NCBI GenBank assembly: GCA_002285055.1
Contig: NQYJ01000003.1
Location: 1-64,000 of the forward strand
Source of the DNA: Candidatus Izimoplasma sp. ZiA1
GTDB lineage: Bacteria > Bacillota_I > Bacilli_A > Izemoplasmatales > Izemoplasmataceae
DNA: 64,000 nt
Direction: 5' to 3'
Made by a program: the position numbers and the translations under genes. The notes below the pieces were generated by a model. That model made no database searches. It was not told where the DNA came from and saw nothing but the letters and a program-made list of their open reading frames with translations. Positions 34,934 to 44,139 of the stretch are shown piece by piece; position 1 is the stretch's first letter; each line of letters begins with the position of its first letter.

Positions 34934-36277
34934 ATGAGAATGACAAAAAAAGTATTTTTAGACTTAGCAATTTATATGATTGGATTCGGATTAATTATCG
35001 GGATTGTTTTCCCACTATTTACATATGTAATAGGAATACCCGCAGAATATTTATCAAACTATCTATTTATCATAGGTTGTATTGTTGCAGGAGTTGTAGT
35101 TGGGGTTTTTAATGTAATTCTAGTAAACATTGTTGTTGGCAAGAGATTAAATATTTTATCAACAAGAATGCAATATGTTAATGAAAATTTAAAAAATAGT
35201 GATAATTTTGATGATGAGGACTGTTTAAAAAGGTGTCACATACCAGTAGACAGTGATGATGTCATTGGCGAAAGTGCGAACTCGTTCAATGAACTTGTTA
35301 AGTCTTTCTTAACGACATTAAAAAGTGAATCCTCAATTAGAAAATTTACAGAGATATTTACCAATGAACTTGATTTAGAAAAACTAAGTAAAAAGGCTTT
35401 AGAACACATAATAGATTATACTAATTCAAGTGCTGGTGTAGTTTTAATTGATAAAGGTGGAAAAATTGAAGTTTCTGCTTCACATCTAATTAAAAATACA
35501 GAATCACTACTTGATATGGAAATTGTTCACAAATCGTTTTCTAATAATCAACAAATAAAGTTCAACTTTCCAAATGATATTAAAATTGAAGCAGGTTTGT
35601 TAGAGTTTTATCCAAAAGCAATATTAATTGAACCAATTAGTTATAAAAATGAGGTTTTAGGTCTTGTTTTACTTGCTTCAACAAATGAATATAAAGATAT
35701 AGATATAAACCAATTGAATGTTTATACTCATGGTCTTTCTTTAGGTATGCATAACGCAATAATCCATGACAAACTTGAACAATTAGCCGTTCTTGACTCG
35801 CTAACAAAAATCTATAATCGTAGATTTGGTATGGAAAGATTTAAGGAGGAGTATAGTCGATCTGTGAGAACTAATAACCCTCTTGGAGTCTTAATGTTTG
35901 ATATTGATCATTTTAAGAAAATTAATGACACATATGGTCATATAATAGGAGATCAAGTACTGATTAACTTCACTAACATAATTTCTAAGAATCTAAGAAA
36001 AGGTGATGTTTTGGTTAGATATGGTGGTGAAGAGTTTATGGCTTTATTACCAGGGTCATCAACAGAAGGCACTTGTATTATCGCAGAAAAAATAAGACGA
36101 ATTATTGAAGAAAATAAAATTGTTCATGGAAATCAAGAAATTAAAATCACTGTAAGTATCGGTGGAACATCGTTCCCTGAAAATAATACAGATAACACTG
36201 AAGAGTTGATAAAAATTGCAGATGATCATCTTTATAATGCAAAAGCATTAGGTAGAAACCAAACTGTTTGTAAGTAA
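34934..36277 (+). CDS. Membrane GAF-GGDEF diguanylate cyclase
   Basis: A 447-residue protein: two membrane helices (about 12-32 and 42-66), a linker of HAMP-like length, a GAF-type sensor domain (about 135-280), and a GGDEF domain (about 290-447) with the catalytic motif GGEEF in RYGGEEFMALLPG. It should make cyclic di-GMP in response to an unknown signal. GAGGTG precedes the ATG. It is a single-gene unit with its own terminator. Confidence 0.9.
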   Translation: MRMTKKVFLDLAIYMIGFGLIIGIVFPLFTYVIGIPAEYLSNYLFIIGCIVAGVVVGVFNVILVNIVVGKRLNILSTRMQYVNENLKNSDNFDDEDCLKRCHIPVDSDDVIGESANSFNELVKSFLTTLKSESSIRKFTEIFTNELDLEKLSKKALEHIIDYTNSSAGVVLIDKGGKIEVSASHLIKNTESLLDMEIVHKSFSNNQQIKFNFPNDIKIEAGLLEFYPKAILIEPISYKNEVLGLVLLASTNEYKDIDINQLNVYTHGLSLGMHNAIIHDKLEQLAVLDSLTKIYNRRFGMERFKEEYSRSVRTNNPLGVLMFDIDHFKKINDTYGHIIGDQVLINFTNIISKNLRKGDVLVRYGGEEFMALLPGSSTEGTCIIAEKIRRIIEENKIVHGNQEIKITVSIGGTSFPENNTDNTEELIKIADDHLYNAKALGRNQTVCK

Positions 36278-36290
36278 TATACTAATTCAA

Positions 36291-36330
36291 CAAAAAGAAT
36301 CTCTTTAAATTTTTAAGCGATTCTTTTTTA
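36291..36330 (+). terminator. Rho-independent terminator
   Basis: AAAAAGAATC / GATTCTTTTT arms with a 17-base loop, then T residues. Confidence 0.65.
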
Positions 36331-36454
36331 AGAAAACAAGATATGGTTTTTATATTTACTTTTCACTGTAAGTTGTATCGGATTATTTGTCACTTGTGAT
36401 TTAAAGCAATAAATGATATTAGTTTATACTATAATGTAGAAGTGAGGTGAGGAA

Positions 36455-36901
36455 ATGGATATTAAAATCATCTGTAAAAAAGATAATTACAAATTATATG
36501 AAGAAAAGCTTAAAAAAGCAGGATTTACAATTAATCCAATGTCTCACTTAACCTTTAAAGAGGATGATTATACACCAGAAAGTGTAATCGGAAAAAAAGA
36601 TGATTATTTTGAGATTATTCATTACCATCAGATTGTATTTATTGAAAGTTTTGGACATGAGAAGATTCTTCATACCTTGTCTGATACATTCACAATAAAT
36701 GAAAAAATATATGAAATTGAAGGTATGTTTTCAAATCATGGATTTATAAGAATTTCAAAATCAATTGTTATTAATAAAAAGATGATTTCTAAAATTAAAC
36801 CATTACTTAATTCAAAATATCAGTTAATAATGAAAGATAATAGTGTTGTTTATGTTTCAAGAAGTTATCTTCAAAACTTCAAAGAAAACATCGGATTATA
36901 G
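36455..36901 (+). CDS. LytTR-family DNA-binding regulator
   Basis: A 148-residue protein. Residues about 48-145 form a LytTR DNA-binding domain (IVFIESFGHEKILHTLSDTF and FIRISKSIVINKKMISKIKP are its strand and loop hallmarks). There is no receiver domain, so it is the short LytTR type usually controlled by a membrane partner. GAGGTGAGG precedes the ATG. The next gene, 12 bases on, encodes a membrane protein that may be that partner. Confidence 0.88.
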   Translation: MDIKIICKKDNYKLYEEKLKKAGFTINPMSHLTFKEDDYTPESVIGKKDDYFEIIHYHQIVFIESFGHEKILHTLSDTFTINEKIYEIEGMFSNHGFIRISKSIVINKKMISKIKPLLNSKYQLIMKDNSVVYVSRSYLQNFKENIGL

Positions 36902-36913
36902 GAGGAAAAAAGT

Positions 36914-37834
36914 ATGACGTTTATTTTAATGTTGATTTTTGTTTTAGTTGTTCCATTAGTTATTTTTTTATTATTTGCAGTTTACAAATCAATCTATCAA
37001 AAGAACATCAATAATTCTTTAAATAGTGGTGTTGAATCAAGAATGATTGAGCCCCTACCATTTTTAGCAACTCTATCGATACTTGCATTAATAATAATAT
37101 CTAGTGTAACAATGAGTAAAATAACAAAATTAGAAACAAGAATTGAAGACCTATCAAATAAAATTAATCAGTTATCATGGCAAAATCAAATTCAAATGAC
37201 TAATATAAATGATATAGAGGATTTACTTAATGATTTTCAACTAAGTGAACTTGATATTCAAAAATTTAGTGTTACATTTGGTGATTTTCACGTTGAAGAT
37301 TTGACTTTTGATGTAAATATTTTGATTAACATTAGAGAAATTGTTACTGGTGATAATTATAGATTATTATTGATTAATAAAGAGACTGAAGAGATTACTA
37401 ATTATGATCTTAATACTGTGACATTAAATTATTCAAATACACTAAGACTAAGTGTTGAACATAACTATGAACTAGTGATTCAAAAGGTTAATGGGACTTC
37501 AGTTTCAAACCTAGAACAAAAGGATTTAAATCTTAAACTAGATTATGACGATATGTATTTTATAGAAAAAATGGTTTCTGCTGATGGAAGCGTTGGAAGA
37601 ATATTTGTTCCACTATCGGAATACACAAAAGAAGACTTCAAAGTTAAAAATATAAAGGTTGAAGTGTTTGAAGATGATGTATTAGTAAAAACTACCAACG
37701 TAGTAACAAGTACTTTGGGTAATCCTGATGTGTATGAGTTTGAATACGAATTTAAAGAAAATAAAACATATAAATTTGTAGTGACAATCATAAACAATGT
37801 TGGACTTGTTTATACTTATGATGTGATTTATTAA
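36914..37834 (+). CDS. Membrane protein with coiled coil, partner of the LytTR regulator
   Basis: A 306-residue protein I do not recognise. Two helices (about 1-23 and 48-66) precede a coiled-coil stretch (about 70-112, KITKLETRIEDLSNKINQLS) and a C-terminal beta-rich domain of about 190 residues that is probably outside the membrane. AGGAGG precedes the ATG. Pairing with a short LytTR regulator resembles LytTR membrane-partner systems, although it does not look like DUF3021. Confidence 0.65.
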   Translation: MTFILMLIFVLVVPLVIFLLFAVYKSIYQKNINNSLNSGVESRMIEPLPFLATLSILALIIISSVTMSKITKLETRIEDLSNKINQLSWQNQIQMTNINDIEDLLNDFQLSELDIQKFSVTFGDFHVEDLTFDVNILINIREIVTGDNYRLLLINKETEEITNYDLNTVTLNYSNTLRLSVEHNYELVIQKVNGTSVSNLEQKDLNLKLDYDDMYFIEKMVSADGSVGRIFVPLSEYTKEDFKVKNIKVEVFEDDVLVKTTNVVTSTLGNPDVYEFEYEFKENKTYKFVVTIINNVGLVYTYDVIY

Positions 37835-37858
37835 GAAAGCACTTTGTGCTTTCTTTTC
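37833..37858 (+). terminator. Rho-independent terminator
   Basis: AAGAAAGCAC / GTGCTTTCTT perfect arms with a TTT loop and T-tail. Confidence 0.88.
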
Positions 37859-37906
37859 AATTTTCTAAAAAAAGTATTATAATATAGATGACTAAGGAGT
37901 GATTTG

Positions 37907-38803
37907 ATGAGTGAGTATAAGATAAGAGATAAAAGAGGATTTAAGTTACATGTCTATAAGTTTGATGATGTTAAAAATCCTAAAGGAGTTATTCAGGTTT
38001 TACATGGGATTAATGAACATGGATTAAGATATGTTGAATTTGCTGAAGTAATGAATAAAGCAGGTTATGTTGTTTTTGTTCACGATCATATCTCTCAAGG
38101 GAAATCAAGAACAAGTTTAGATGGTGACGTTGTTTACTTTACTTGGGGTGTCTCAACATTATTAGATGGTATCAACGCAGTTAGAAAAGAAATTCGAAGG
38201 GTCTATAAGGGTTTAGATATCTATTTAATAGGCCATAGTATGGGAGCGTTACTTTCAAGGCGATATTTGAATAAATTTGATAATGAATATAAAAAAGTTA
38301 TTCTTATTGGAACAGGATATTCAAAACAAAAAGGTCTTGGATTAGTAATATTGATGGGAGATATAATCAAACTCTTTGGTAGAAAAAAACCATCAAAATT
38401 CTTTGATAATATGTTTAGAAAAACACAACTAAAACTGAATGAAAAAGTAGAAATAGAACATTTTATTGAGTGGTTAACAAGAGATAAAATGAAGACGGAA
38501 ATAAATAAAAACGATAATTACTTATATATTAGATTAAGTGTTAGTGCTTTTGTTGATTTGCTTAGAATAATTAAAAAAGTATCTAAAAAACCAAAACATA
38601 TTGATCAAAAAATATTATTGCTTTCAGGGACTCATGACCCATCAACAGCATTTGGTGAGGACACAAAAAAATTAGCTGAAGAAATGGAATTAGTAGATAT
38701 TGATGTTACATTAAAATTATATGAAGAAGCAAGACATGATTTACTCCAAGAAACTAATAGGACAGAGGTATTTACTGATATATTAAATTTTATTAAGGAG
38801 TGA
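37907..38803 (+). CDS. Alpha/beta hydrolase (monoglyceride lipase/lysophospholipase-like)
   Basis: A 298-residue serine hydrolase. HGINEHGLRYVEFAEVMNKAG is the typical oxyanion region, and GHSMGALLSRRY holds the nucleophile Ser. The Asp (GTHDPST) and His (ARHDLLQE) of the triad are present near the end. Likely substrates are monoacylglycerols or lysolipids. ATG 37907 with AAGGAGTG is used; the preceding TTG is also in frame. Confidence 0.87.
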   Translation: MSEYKIRDKRGFKLHVYKFDDVKNPKGVIQVLHGINEHGLRYVEFAEVMNKAGYVVFVHDHISQGKSRTSLDGDVVYFTWGVSTLLDGINAVRKEIRRVYKGLDIYLIGHSMGALLSRRYLNKFDNEYKKVILIGTGYSKQKGLGLVILMGDIIKLFGRKKPSKFFDNMFRKTQLKLNEKVEIEHFIEWLTRDKMKTEINKNDNYLYIRLSVSAFVDLLRIIKKVSKKPKHIDQKILLLSGTHDPSTAFGEDTKKLAEEMELVDIDVTLKLYEEARHDLLQETNRTEVFTDILNFIKE

Positions 38804-38807
38804 TTTT

Positions 38808-39317
38808 ATGAGAATGTTTGAAACGATTAATTATTTGGTTGATTATAAGAATAAAAACATCGAAATAAGAAGGTATCCCGATTTTAATATTGTTAGTACC
38901 AAGTCACAAATTGATGAGAATCATAGTAATGGTTTTAATGAGGTATTTAATTACATAAGTGGTGCTAACCATAAACAAGAAAAAATTAAAATGACAACTC
39001 CAGTAATTAGTAATGTGGTTGATGATACTCTTGTTACTAGCTTTGTTATTCCTAGAAAATACGATAAAAAAGATATTCCTCTACCTTCAAATAATGTCTA
39101 TTTGAATCATGTTGAAGGGGGTAAGTTTTTAGTAATCAGGTTTAGTGGTAAATGGAGCAAGGGAAATTTTGAAAAAAACGATTTATTACTACAAAAATAT
39201 GTAATTGAGCATGATATAAGAATTACAAACGAAAAATACGTTTTGAGGTATCAACCACCATTTATTCCAAGTTTTCTTAGAAGAAATGAGATTATGTATC
39301 GAATAGATGAGAAATAA
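38808..39317 (+). CDS. SOUL-family heme-binding protein
   Basis: A 169-residue SOUL/HBP-like protein: NIEIRRYPDFNIVSTKS, FNYISGANHKQEKIKMTTPV and TSFVIPRKYDKKDIPLP are the conserved family segments. Relatives bind heme or porphyrin loosely; here a heme-carrier role is plausible but unproven. AAGGAGTG precedes the ATG, 4 bases after the hydrolase stop, so it shares that operon. Confidence 0.87.
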   Translation: MRMFETINYLVDYKNKNIEIRRYPDFNIVSTKSQIDENHSNGFNEVFNYISGANHKQEKIKMTTPVISNVVDDTLVTSFVIPRKYDKKDIPLPSNNVYLNHVEGGKFLVIRFSGKWSKGNFEKNDLLLQKYVIEHDIRITNEKYVLRYQPPFIPSFLRRNEIMYRIDEK

Positions 39318-39354
39318 AAAAGTTCACTTTATATTATAAAGTGAACTTTTTTTA
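39316..39354. terminator. Bidirectional terminator
   Basis: AAAAAGTTCACTTTAT / ATAAAGTGAACTTTTT arms (16 bp) with an ATT loop, between convergent genes. Confidence 0.92.
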
Positions 39355-39582
39355 TTTGATAAGCTTTGCGATTTCAGCAGGTTTTAATACCTTACCATAA
39401 CTTACAACTTTTTCATCAACCACAAGCGCAGGTGTACTCATCACACCATAAGCGACGATGTCTTTCATATCTTTAACTTTGATAATCTCAGCTTCCATAT
39501 TTAATTGTTTAAGAGCTTCTTTAGTGTTTGCTTCAAGTCTTACACAATTTGGGCAACCCCCACCTAATACTTTTATAATCAT
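39352..39582 (-). CDS. Small thioredoxin-like protein (MTH895/TM0996 type)
   Basis: A 76-residue thioredoxin-fold protein with the redox pair in GGGCPNCVRLE (Cys10, Cys13) and the cis-proline loop MSTPALVVDE. Such miniature thioredoxins are often encoded beside ArsP-type permeases. It is the last gene of the ArsR-permease operon, 10 bases after the permease stop. Confidence 0.9.
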   Translation of the reverse strand: MIIKVLGGGCPNCVRLEANTKEALKQLNMEAEIIKVKDMKDIVAYGVMSTPALVVDEKVVSYGKVLKPAEIAKLIK

Positions 39583-39592
39583 CTTTATCCTC

Positions 39593-40609
39593 CTATAATA
39601 TTAAATAATCAATGGCATTAAATACATACCCGATTATTATAATTCCAATTGAAACAATTCCAATAAATGTAATTAATAATTCTTTTTTAACAACTTTACT
39701 AATCATAACCATTGAAGGTAAACTAAGTGCTGTAACTGCCATCATAAATGATAATACAGTTCCAATGCCAACACCTTTATCAAACAGAGCTTCTGCGATT
39801 GGAATAGTACCAAAAATATCAGCATACATTGGTATTCCTACTAAAGCTGCAATGATGACGCTAAATGGGTTTTTATCTCCAACCACTGTATTAATAATAT
39901 CTTGGGGAATATAATTGTGAATAGATGCACCAATTAAGACTCCAATCAAAATGTATAACCATACCTTTTTAATTATATCTTTAACTTGATCAATTGAATA
40001 GGTAAATCTTTCTTTTTTAGTTAATGTTTCAGGTTCAATAATATTGCCGTTTGCGTCTTTCTTAATATCTACAACATAATCTTGTAGATATTTATCCATT
40101 TTTAGCTTATCAATTAAAGTCCCACCTAATACTGCTAAAATCAAACCAACAATAACATATATTAATGCGATTTTAACACCAAAGAAAGAAGATAAAATTA
40201 AGAATGAAGCAAGATCTACTAATGGAGAACTAATTAGGAAAGAAAAAGTTATACCAACAGGTAATCCTGCTCTTGTAAAACCAATGAATATAGGAATGCT
40301 TGAACAGCTACAAAAAGGGGTAATTGTCCCAAGTAAAGCCCCGATAATGTTACCTTTAATTCCTTTGTATTTTTGAAGAATTCTAGTAGTTCTTTCAGGT
40401 GGAAAGTAACTTTGAATCCATGAGATACCAAATATTAAGACACATAATAGAATAAAAATCTTAATTGTGTCGAAGAAGAAGAATTGTATGCTTCCACCAA
40501 TTCTAGTTGTAACATCTAAATTAAATAGAAACTCTAAAATATTTTTTACAAGAGTATTTAACCAATCCATTTTCAAGAATATTGAATTTATTGCTTCAAA
40601 AAAACTCAT
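39593..40609 (-). CDS. ArsP/YraQ-family permease (PF03773)
   Basis: A 338-residue membrane permease with 8-9 helices and two family repeats: GTITPFCSCSSIPIFIGFTRAGLPVGIT (Cys-rich first repeat) and ALVGIPMYADIFGTIPIAEALFDKGVGIG. ArsP members export organoarsenicals; other members have unknown cargo. Context (ArsR regulator with CxC upstream, thioredoxin downstream) supports a thiophilic-metal role. The start overlaps the regulator stop by 4 bases. Confidence 0.88.
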   Translation of the reverse strand: MSFFEAINSIFLKMDWLNTLVKNILEFLFNLDVTTRIGGSIQFFFFDTIKIFILLCVLIFGISWIQSYFPPERTTRILQKYKGIKGNIIGALLGTITPFCSCSSIPIFIGFTRAGLPVGITFSFLISSPLVDLASFLILSSFFGVKIALIYVIVGLILAVLGGTLIDKLKMDKYLQDYVVDIKKDANGNIIEPETLTKKERFTYSIDQVKDIIKKVWLYILIGVLIGASIHNYIPQDIINTVVGDKNPFSVIIAALVGIPMYADIFGTIPIAEALFDKGVGIGTVLSFMMAVTALSLPSMVMISKVVKKELLITFIGIVSIGIIIIGYVFNAIDYLIL

Positions 40610-40950
40610 AATAATCCTCCACTACATTTAAAAGTATTTTTTGCATCTAGTTTCTTTAAATCATCATTTAAAACTTCATTATCAGTAATACTTGTAAAAA
40701 TAGTAGTTAATAATTGAAGGTAAAGATGGTTGTTTGTTTTTATAGAATAATAAATAAATTGCTCATCACGTTTAGTATCAACAATATCTATCTCTCTTAG
40801 TTTTGCGATATGTTTCGAAATTTTTGGTTGACTTAATTCTAGAATTTCCACAAGTTCACATACGCAAAGAGATTTTTTTGAAAGTAGATTTATTATTCTT
40901 ATTCTAGTTTCATCACTCAGTACTTTGAATAATGCTGTTAAATCTTTCAT
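40606..40950 (-). CDS. ArsR-family metal(loid)-responsive repressor
   Basis: A 114-residue winged-helix repressor. LSKKSLCVCELVEILELSQPKISKHI holds the alpha-3 CxC metal(loid) site and the recognition helix; another Cys is in the tail (FKCSGGLL). Binding of As(III)/Sb(III) or a similar ion should release DNA. GAGGTGAG precedes the ATG, and an inverted repeat lies 12 bases upstream. Confidence 0.92.
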   Translation of the reverse strand: MKDLTALFKVLSDETRIRIINLLSKKSLCVCELVEILELSQPKISKHIAKLREIDIVDTKRDEQFIYYSIKTNNHLYLQLLTTIFTSITDNEVLNDDLKKLDAKNTFKCSGGLL

Positions 40951-40961
40951 TTGCTCACCTC

Positions 40962-40989
40962 ATATACTTATATACGCATATTAGTATAT
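40962..40989. promoter_or_regulatory. ArsR-type operator
   Basis: ATATACTTATAT and ATATTAGTATAT form a 12-4-12 inverted repeat with one mismatch, just ahead of the ArsR gene. TTGACT lies upstream of it on the minus strand, so the repeat overlaps the -10/start region. The 12-bp arms are the usual size for ArsR/SmtB sites. Confidence 0.65.
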
Positions 40990-41090
40990 TACACCCTATA
41001 AGCTGTTAAGTCAATATATAATACTTAAAAAAATTTATTTATTATTGTTTACTTTTTTGATATAATATATAGGAAAGGTTTGGTGTAGAA

Positions 41091-42137
41091 ATGAAAAAAA
41101 TATTTAAAATTAGTATAAGATTAGTTTTAGTTTTAGTATTTTTATTTGTCGGTTTTGTTGGTTATATAATCGTAACAGATTTTGATCCTGCGCTAGTTGA
41201 AAATAGTGAAATTATAAATAATTTGGATACTACTATTACTGGTAACACTTTTAGTGTAACAACATTTAATATAGGATATGGTGGACTTGATAAAGACCAA
41301 GATTTCTTTTTAGATGGTGGAACTATGTCTAGAACTAGTAGTGAAGAACAAACAGAAGAAAATATCGAACAAGTTATTTCTTTTATTGAAACTGTAGATT
41401 CAGATTTTTATTTTTTACAAGAAGTAGATGTTAAGGGGACAAGAAGTGCTAATGTTAATCAAGTTAAAGGAATAACGGATTATTTTAGTGATTATACTGC
41501 AACTTTTTCATATAACTTTAAAGCTAAATGGATTCCGATTCCGGTTATGAATCCACTAGGTAGTGCATATTCAGGTTTATTAAACCTATCAAAGTACCAA
41601 GTAGAATCATCTACTAGATATCGTTTACCAGGAGATGAACCATTCCCAAGAAAATATTTTGATTTAGATCGTAGTGTAATGGAAGACGTTTATGATCTTG
41701 GCGATGGAAAAACTCTTTATATGATTAACATTCATTTATCAGCCTATGATCAAGGTGGTTTAATAAGAGCAGAACAAGTTCAGTTTTTAATAGATCACAT
41801 AAATGAAATCTATGATGAAGAAAATACATATGTTATTTTTGGTGGAGATTGGAATCATTTATTAGATAACTCTTTATATACTGAAGATTTACCTGAATGG
41901 GTAGCAATCTTGCCAGATGAACTTTTTGATACAGGATTCAGCTTGGCGTTTGATGGTGAAGTTAACACGGTTAGAAGTGATGACACACCATATGTTGAGG
42001 GGATAAACTTTGAAACTGTGATTGATGGATTTTTAGTATCTCCTAATATTACAGTAGTAGATGTTACAGGAAACGATCTTGGTTTTGAAAACAGTGATCA
42101 CAACCCAGTAACACTTACATTTAGTATTGGTGATTAA
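41091..42137 (+). CDS. Membrane-anchored endonuclease/exonuclease/phosphatase-family protein
   Basis: A 348-residue protein with an N-terminal membrane helix (about 7-28) and an extracellular EEP domain: VTTFNIGYGG, FLQEVD (metal-binding Glu), YVIFGGDWNHLL (catalytic Asp-Asn) and SDHNPVTL (Asp-His). The family includes DNases and phosphodiesterases such as sphingomyelinase. GAAAGG precedes the ATG; it is a single-gene unit with a terminator. Confidence 0.87.
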   Translation: MKKIFKISIRLVLVLVFLFVGFVGYIIVTDFDPALVENSEIINNLDTTITGNTFSVTTFNIGYGGLDKDQDFFLDGGTMSRTSSEEQTEENIEQVISFIETVDSDFYFLQEVDVKGTRSANVNQVKGITDYFSDYTATFSYNFKAKWIPIPVMNPLGSAYSGLLNLSKYQVESSTRYRLPGDEPFPRKYFDLDRSVMEDVYDLGDGKTLYMINIHLSAYDQGGLIRAEQVQFLIDHINEIYDEENTYVIFGGDWNHLLDNSLYTEDLPEWVAILPDELFDTGFSLAFDGEVNTVRSDDTPYVEGINFETVIDGFLVSPNITVVDVTGNDLGFENSDHNPVTLTFSIGD

Positions 42138-42165
42138 ACAACACTCTAATAGTGTTGTTTTTTTT
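42136..42165 (+). terminator. Rho-independent terminator
   Basis: ACAACACT / AGTGTTGT arms with a CTAAT loop, followed by a long T-run. Confidence 0.88.
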
Positions 42166-42265
42166 ATAAATAAAACGCTTTTATGTTTTATTATTTTTTA
42201 TTTGTGGTATAGTAGTTTGTATGCTTTTTTTAAGAAGCAATTTTTTTACCCGTGGAGGTAATATT

Positions 42266-44077
42266 ATGAGAGAAAAAGATATTATAAATGTTGCAGTAAT
42301 TGCCCATGTTGATGCTGGTAAATCAACGCTAGTTGATGCCCTTTTAGCACAAAGTGGAGTGTTTAATGAACATGATGAGATTATTGAACAAGTAATGGAT
42401 AGTAATGATCTTGAAAAAGAAAGAGGTATTACGATTTATTCCAAAAACTGTTCAATTGAACATAAAGGGACTAAAATAAATATAGTTGATACACCAGGCC
42501 ATGCCGACTTTTCAAGTGAAGTGGAACGAATAATGAAAACTGTTGATACAGTGATTTTGTTAGTTGATTCTAGTGAGGGGCCAATGCCTCAAACAAAAGT
42601 AGTGCTAAAAAAATCTTTAGCACAAGGTTTATTACCTATTGTATTTATTAATAAGATTGATAAAAAAGACCAACGTGCTGAAGAAGTTGTTGATTTATGT
42701 TTTGATTTATTCGTAGAACTAGGAGCAACTCTTGAACAACTTGATTTTCCAATTGTTTATGGAGTAGCAAGAGAAGGTATTGCGATGAAAGAAATTGAAG
42801 ATGATAGCGATTCATTAGAACCACTTTTTGAAGTTATTCTTGAAAACGTTAAACCTTATCCTGATACATCTGAAGAACCTCTAGTTTTACAAGTTTCAAC
42901 ACTTGGATATGATGATTATCTAGGAAGACTTGGAACTGGTAGAATTTTAAGTGGTGTTTTAAATGCTAATGATACAATCAAAATAAGTAAAAGAAATAAT
43001 GAAATTGTTAACGGAAAAATCGGTAAAATATTTGTTAATGAAGGATTAAATAGAGTAGAAAAAGAAATCGCTTATGCAGGAGATATAGTAACATTTTCTG
43101 GGATTAATCATATATCTATAGGTGAAACAGTTTGTGATAAAGACAACATCGTATCTCTTGAGTTGATTGAAATTGAAAAACCAACATTATCAATGAACTT
43201 TTTAGTAAATGACTCACCATTTAGTGGTCTTGAAGGTCACTTAGTTACAACTAGACAAATAAGAGATCGTCTTAAAAAAGAACTTGAAACAAATGTAGGA
43301 TTAATTGTTGAAGATCTTGATGGAGTTGAAGGTTATAAAGTAAGTGGTCGTGGTGAACTTCATTTATCAATTTTACTTGAAAATATGAGACGTGAAGGGT
43401 TTGAACTATGTGTTTCTAAACCTGAAGTTTTATATGATATAAGAGACGAAAAAAAATATGAACCATTTGAGAGAGTTATCGTTACTTGTGATGATGAATA
43501 CGCTGGATCAGTTATCAACCAGTTAAATCAAAGAAAAGGTATGATGCAACAAATGGATACAAATATGGGAACTACAAGATTAGAGTATCTTGTCCCTACA
43601 AGAGGATTAATCGGTTATCGTAGTGAGTTTATAAACGCTACAAGAGGAACAGGTACTATGGAAAAATCTTTTGCTGCTTATGATAAATATGCAGGAGCAA
43701 TTGAAAAATTAAGAAATGGTGCATTAATCTCTAAAGAAAAAGGAAAAACAATGGCTTACTCATTATTTAACTTAAGTGATAGAGGAAGAATGATTGTTGG
43801 ACCAAGTGTTGACGTATATGAAGGCATGATTATTGGAATCAACTCAAGAAGCAATGACTTAGTGGTTAATGCTTGTAAAAATAAGCAATTAACTAATACT
43901 AGAAGTAGTGGGGCTGATGAGGCTGTTAAACTTTTAAGACCTCTTACATTTACACTTGAACAAGCTTTAGAGTTTATCAATGATGATGAACTAGTGGAAA
44001 TTACTCCAAAAAGTATTCGTCTAAGAAAAAAAGTATTGGATGAAAAAGATAGAAAAAGATATAATAAAACAATATAG
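42266..44077 (+). CDS. typA: Ribosome-associated translational GTPase TypA/BipA
   Basis: A 603-residue translational GTPase involved in ribosome assembly and stress or cold growth. G1 loop AHVDAGKST, switch II DTPGHADF, G4 NKID; C-terminal family hallmarks GRGELHLSILLENMRREGFE and PTRGLIGYRSEF. The P-loop has Ala and Ser where most TypA have His and Thr (DHGKTT), as in EF-G/RF3. ATG 42266 is chosen for GTGGAGG upstream; an in-frame ATG at 42221 lies in the leader. Terminator follows. Confidence 0.95.
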   Translation: MREKDIINVAVIAHVDAGKSTLVDALLAQSGVFNEHDEIIEQVMDSNDLEKERGITIYSKNCSIEHKGTKINIVDTPGHADFSSEVERIMKTVDTVILLVDSSEGPMPQTKVVLKKSLAQGLLPIVFINKIDKKDQRAEEVVDLCFDLFVELGATLEQLDFPIVYGVAREGIAMKEIEDDSDSLEPLFEVILENVKPYPDTSEEPLVLQVSTLGYDDYLGRLGTGRILSGVLNANDTIKISKRNNEIVNGKIGKIFVNEGLNRVEKEIAYAGDIVTFSGINHISIGETVCDKDNIVSLELIEIEKPTLSMNFLVNDSPFSGLEGHLVTTRQIRDRLKKELETNVGLIVEDLDGVEGYKVSGRGELHLSILLENMRREGFELCVSKPEVLYDIRDEKKYEPFERVIVTCDDEYAGSVINQLNQRKGMMQQMDTNMGTTRLEYLVPTRGLIGYRSEFINATRGTGTMEKSFAAYDKYAGAIEKLRNGALISKEKGKTMAYSLFNLSDRGRMIVGPSVDVYEGMIIGINSRSNDLVVNACKNKQLTNTRSSGADEAVKLLRPLTFTLEQALEFINDDELVEITPKSIRLRKKVLDEKDRKRYNKTI

Positions 44078-44101
44078 AAGACACTTTTAGTGTCTTTTTT
44101 A
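44077..44101 (+). terminator. Rho-independent terminator
   Basis: AAGACAC / GTGTCTT arms with a TTTTA loop and T-run, starting at the typA stop codon. Confidence 0.85.
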
Positions 44102-44139
44102 TTTTTTATTTATGGTATAATTTTTACGAGGTGATATTA

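Noticed and set aside
39593..40609. Calling the permease a definite arsenic exporter arsP
   Set aside because: The family is broad, and only context suggests arsenic; no gene symbol was given.
42220..42265. Terminator-like TGCTT/AAGCA hairpin in the typA leader
   Set aside because: The stem is only about five pairs in a T-rich stretch and likely arises by chance.
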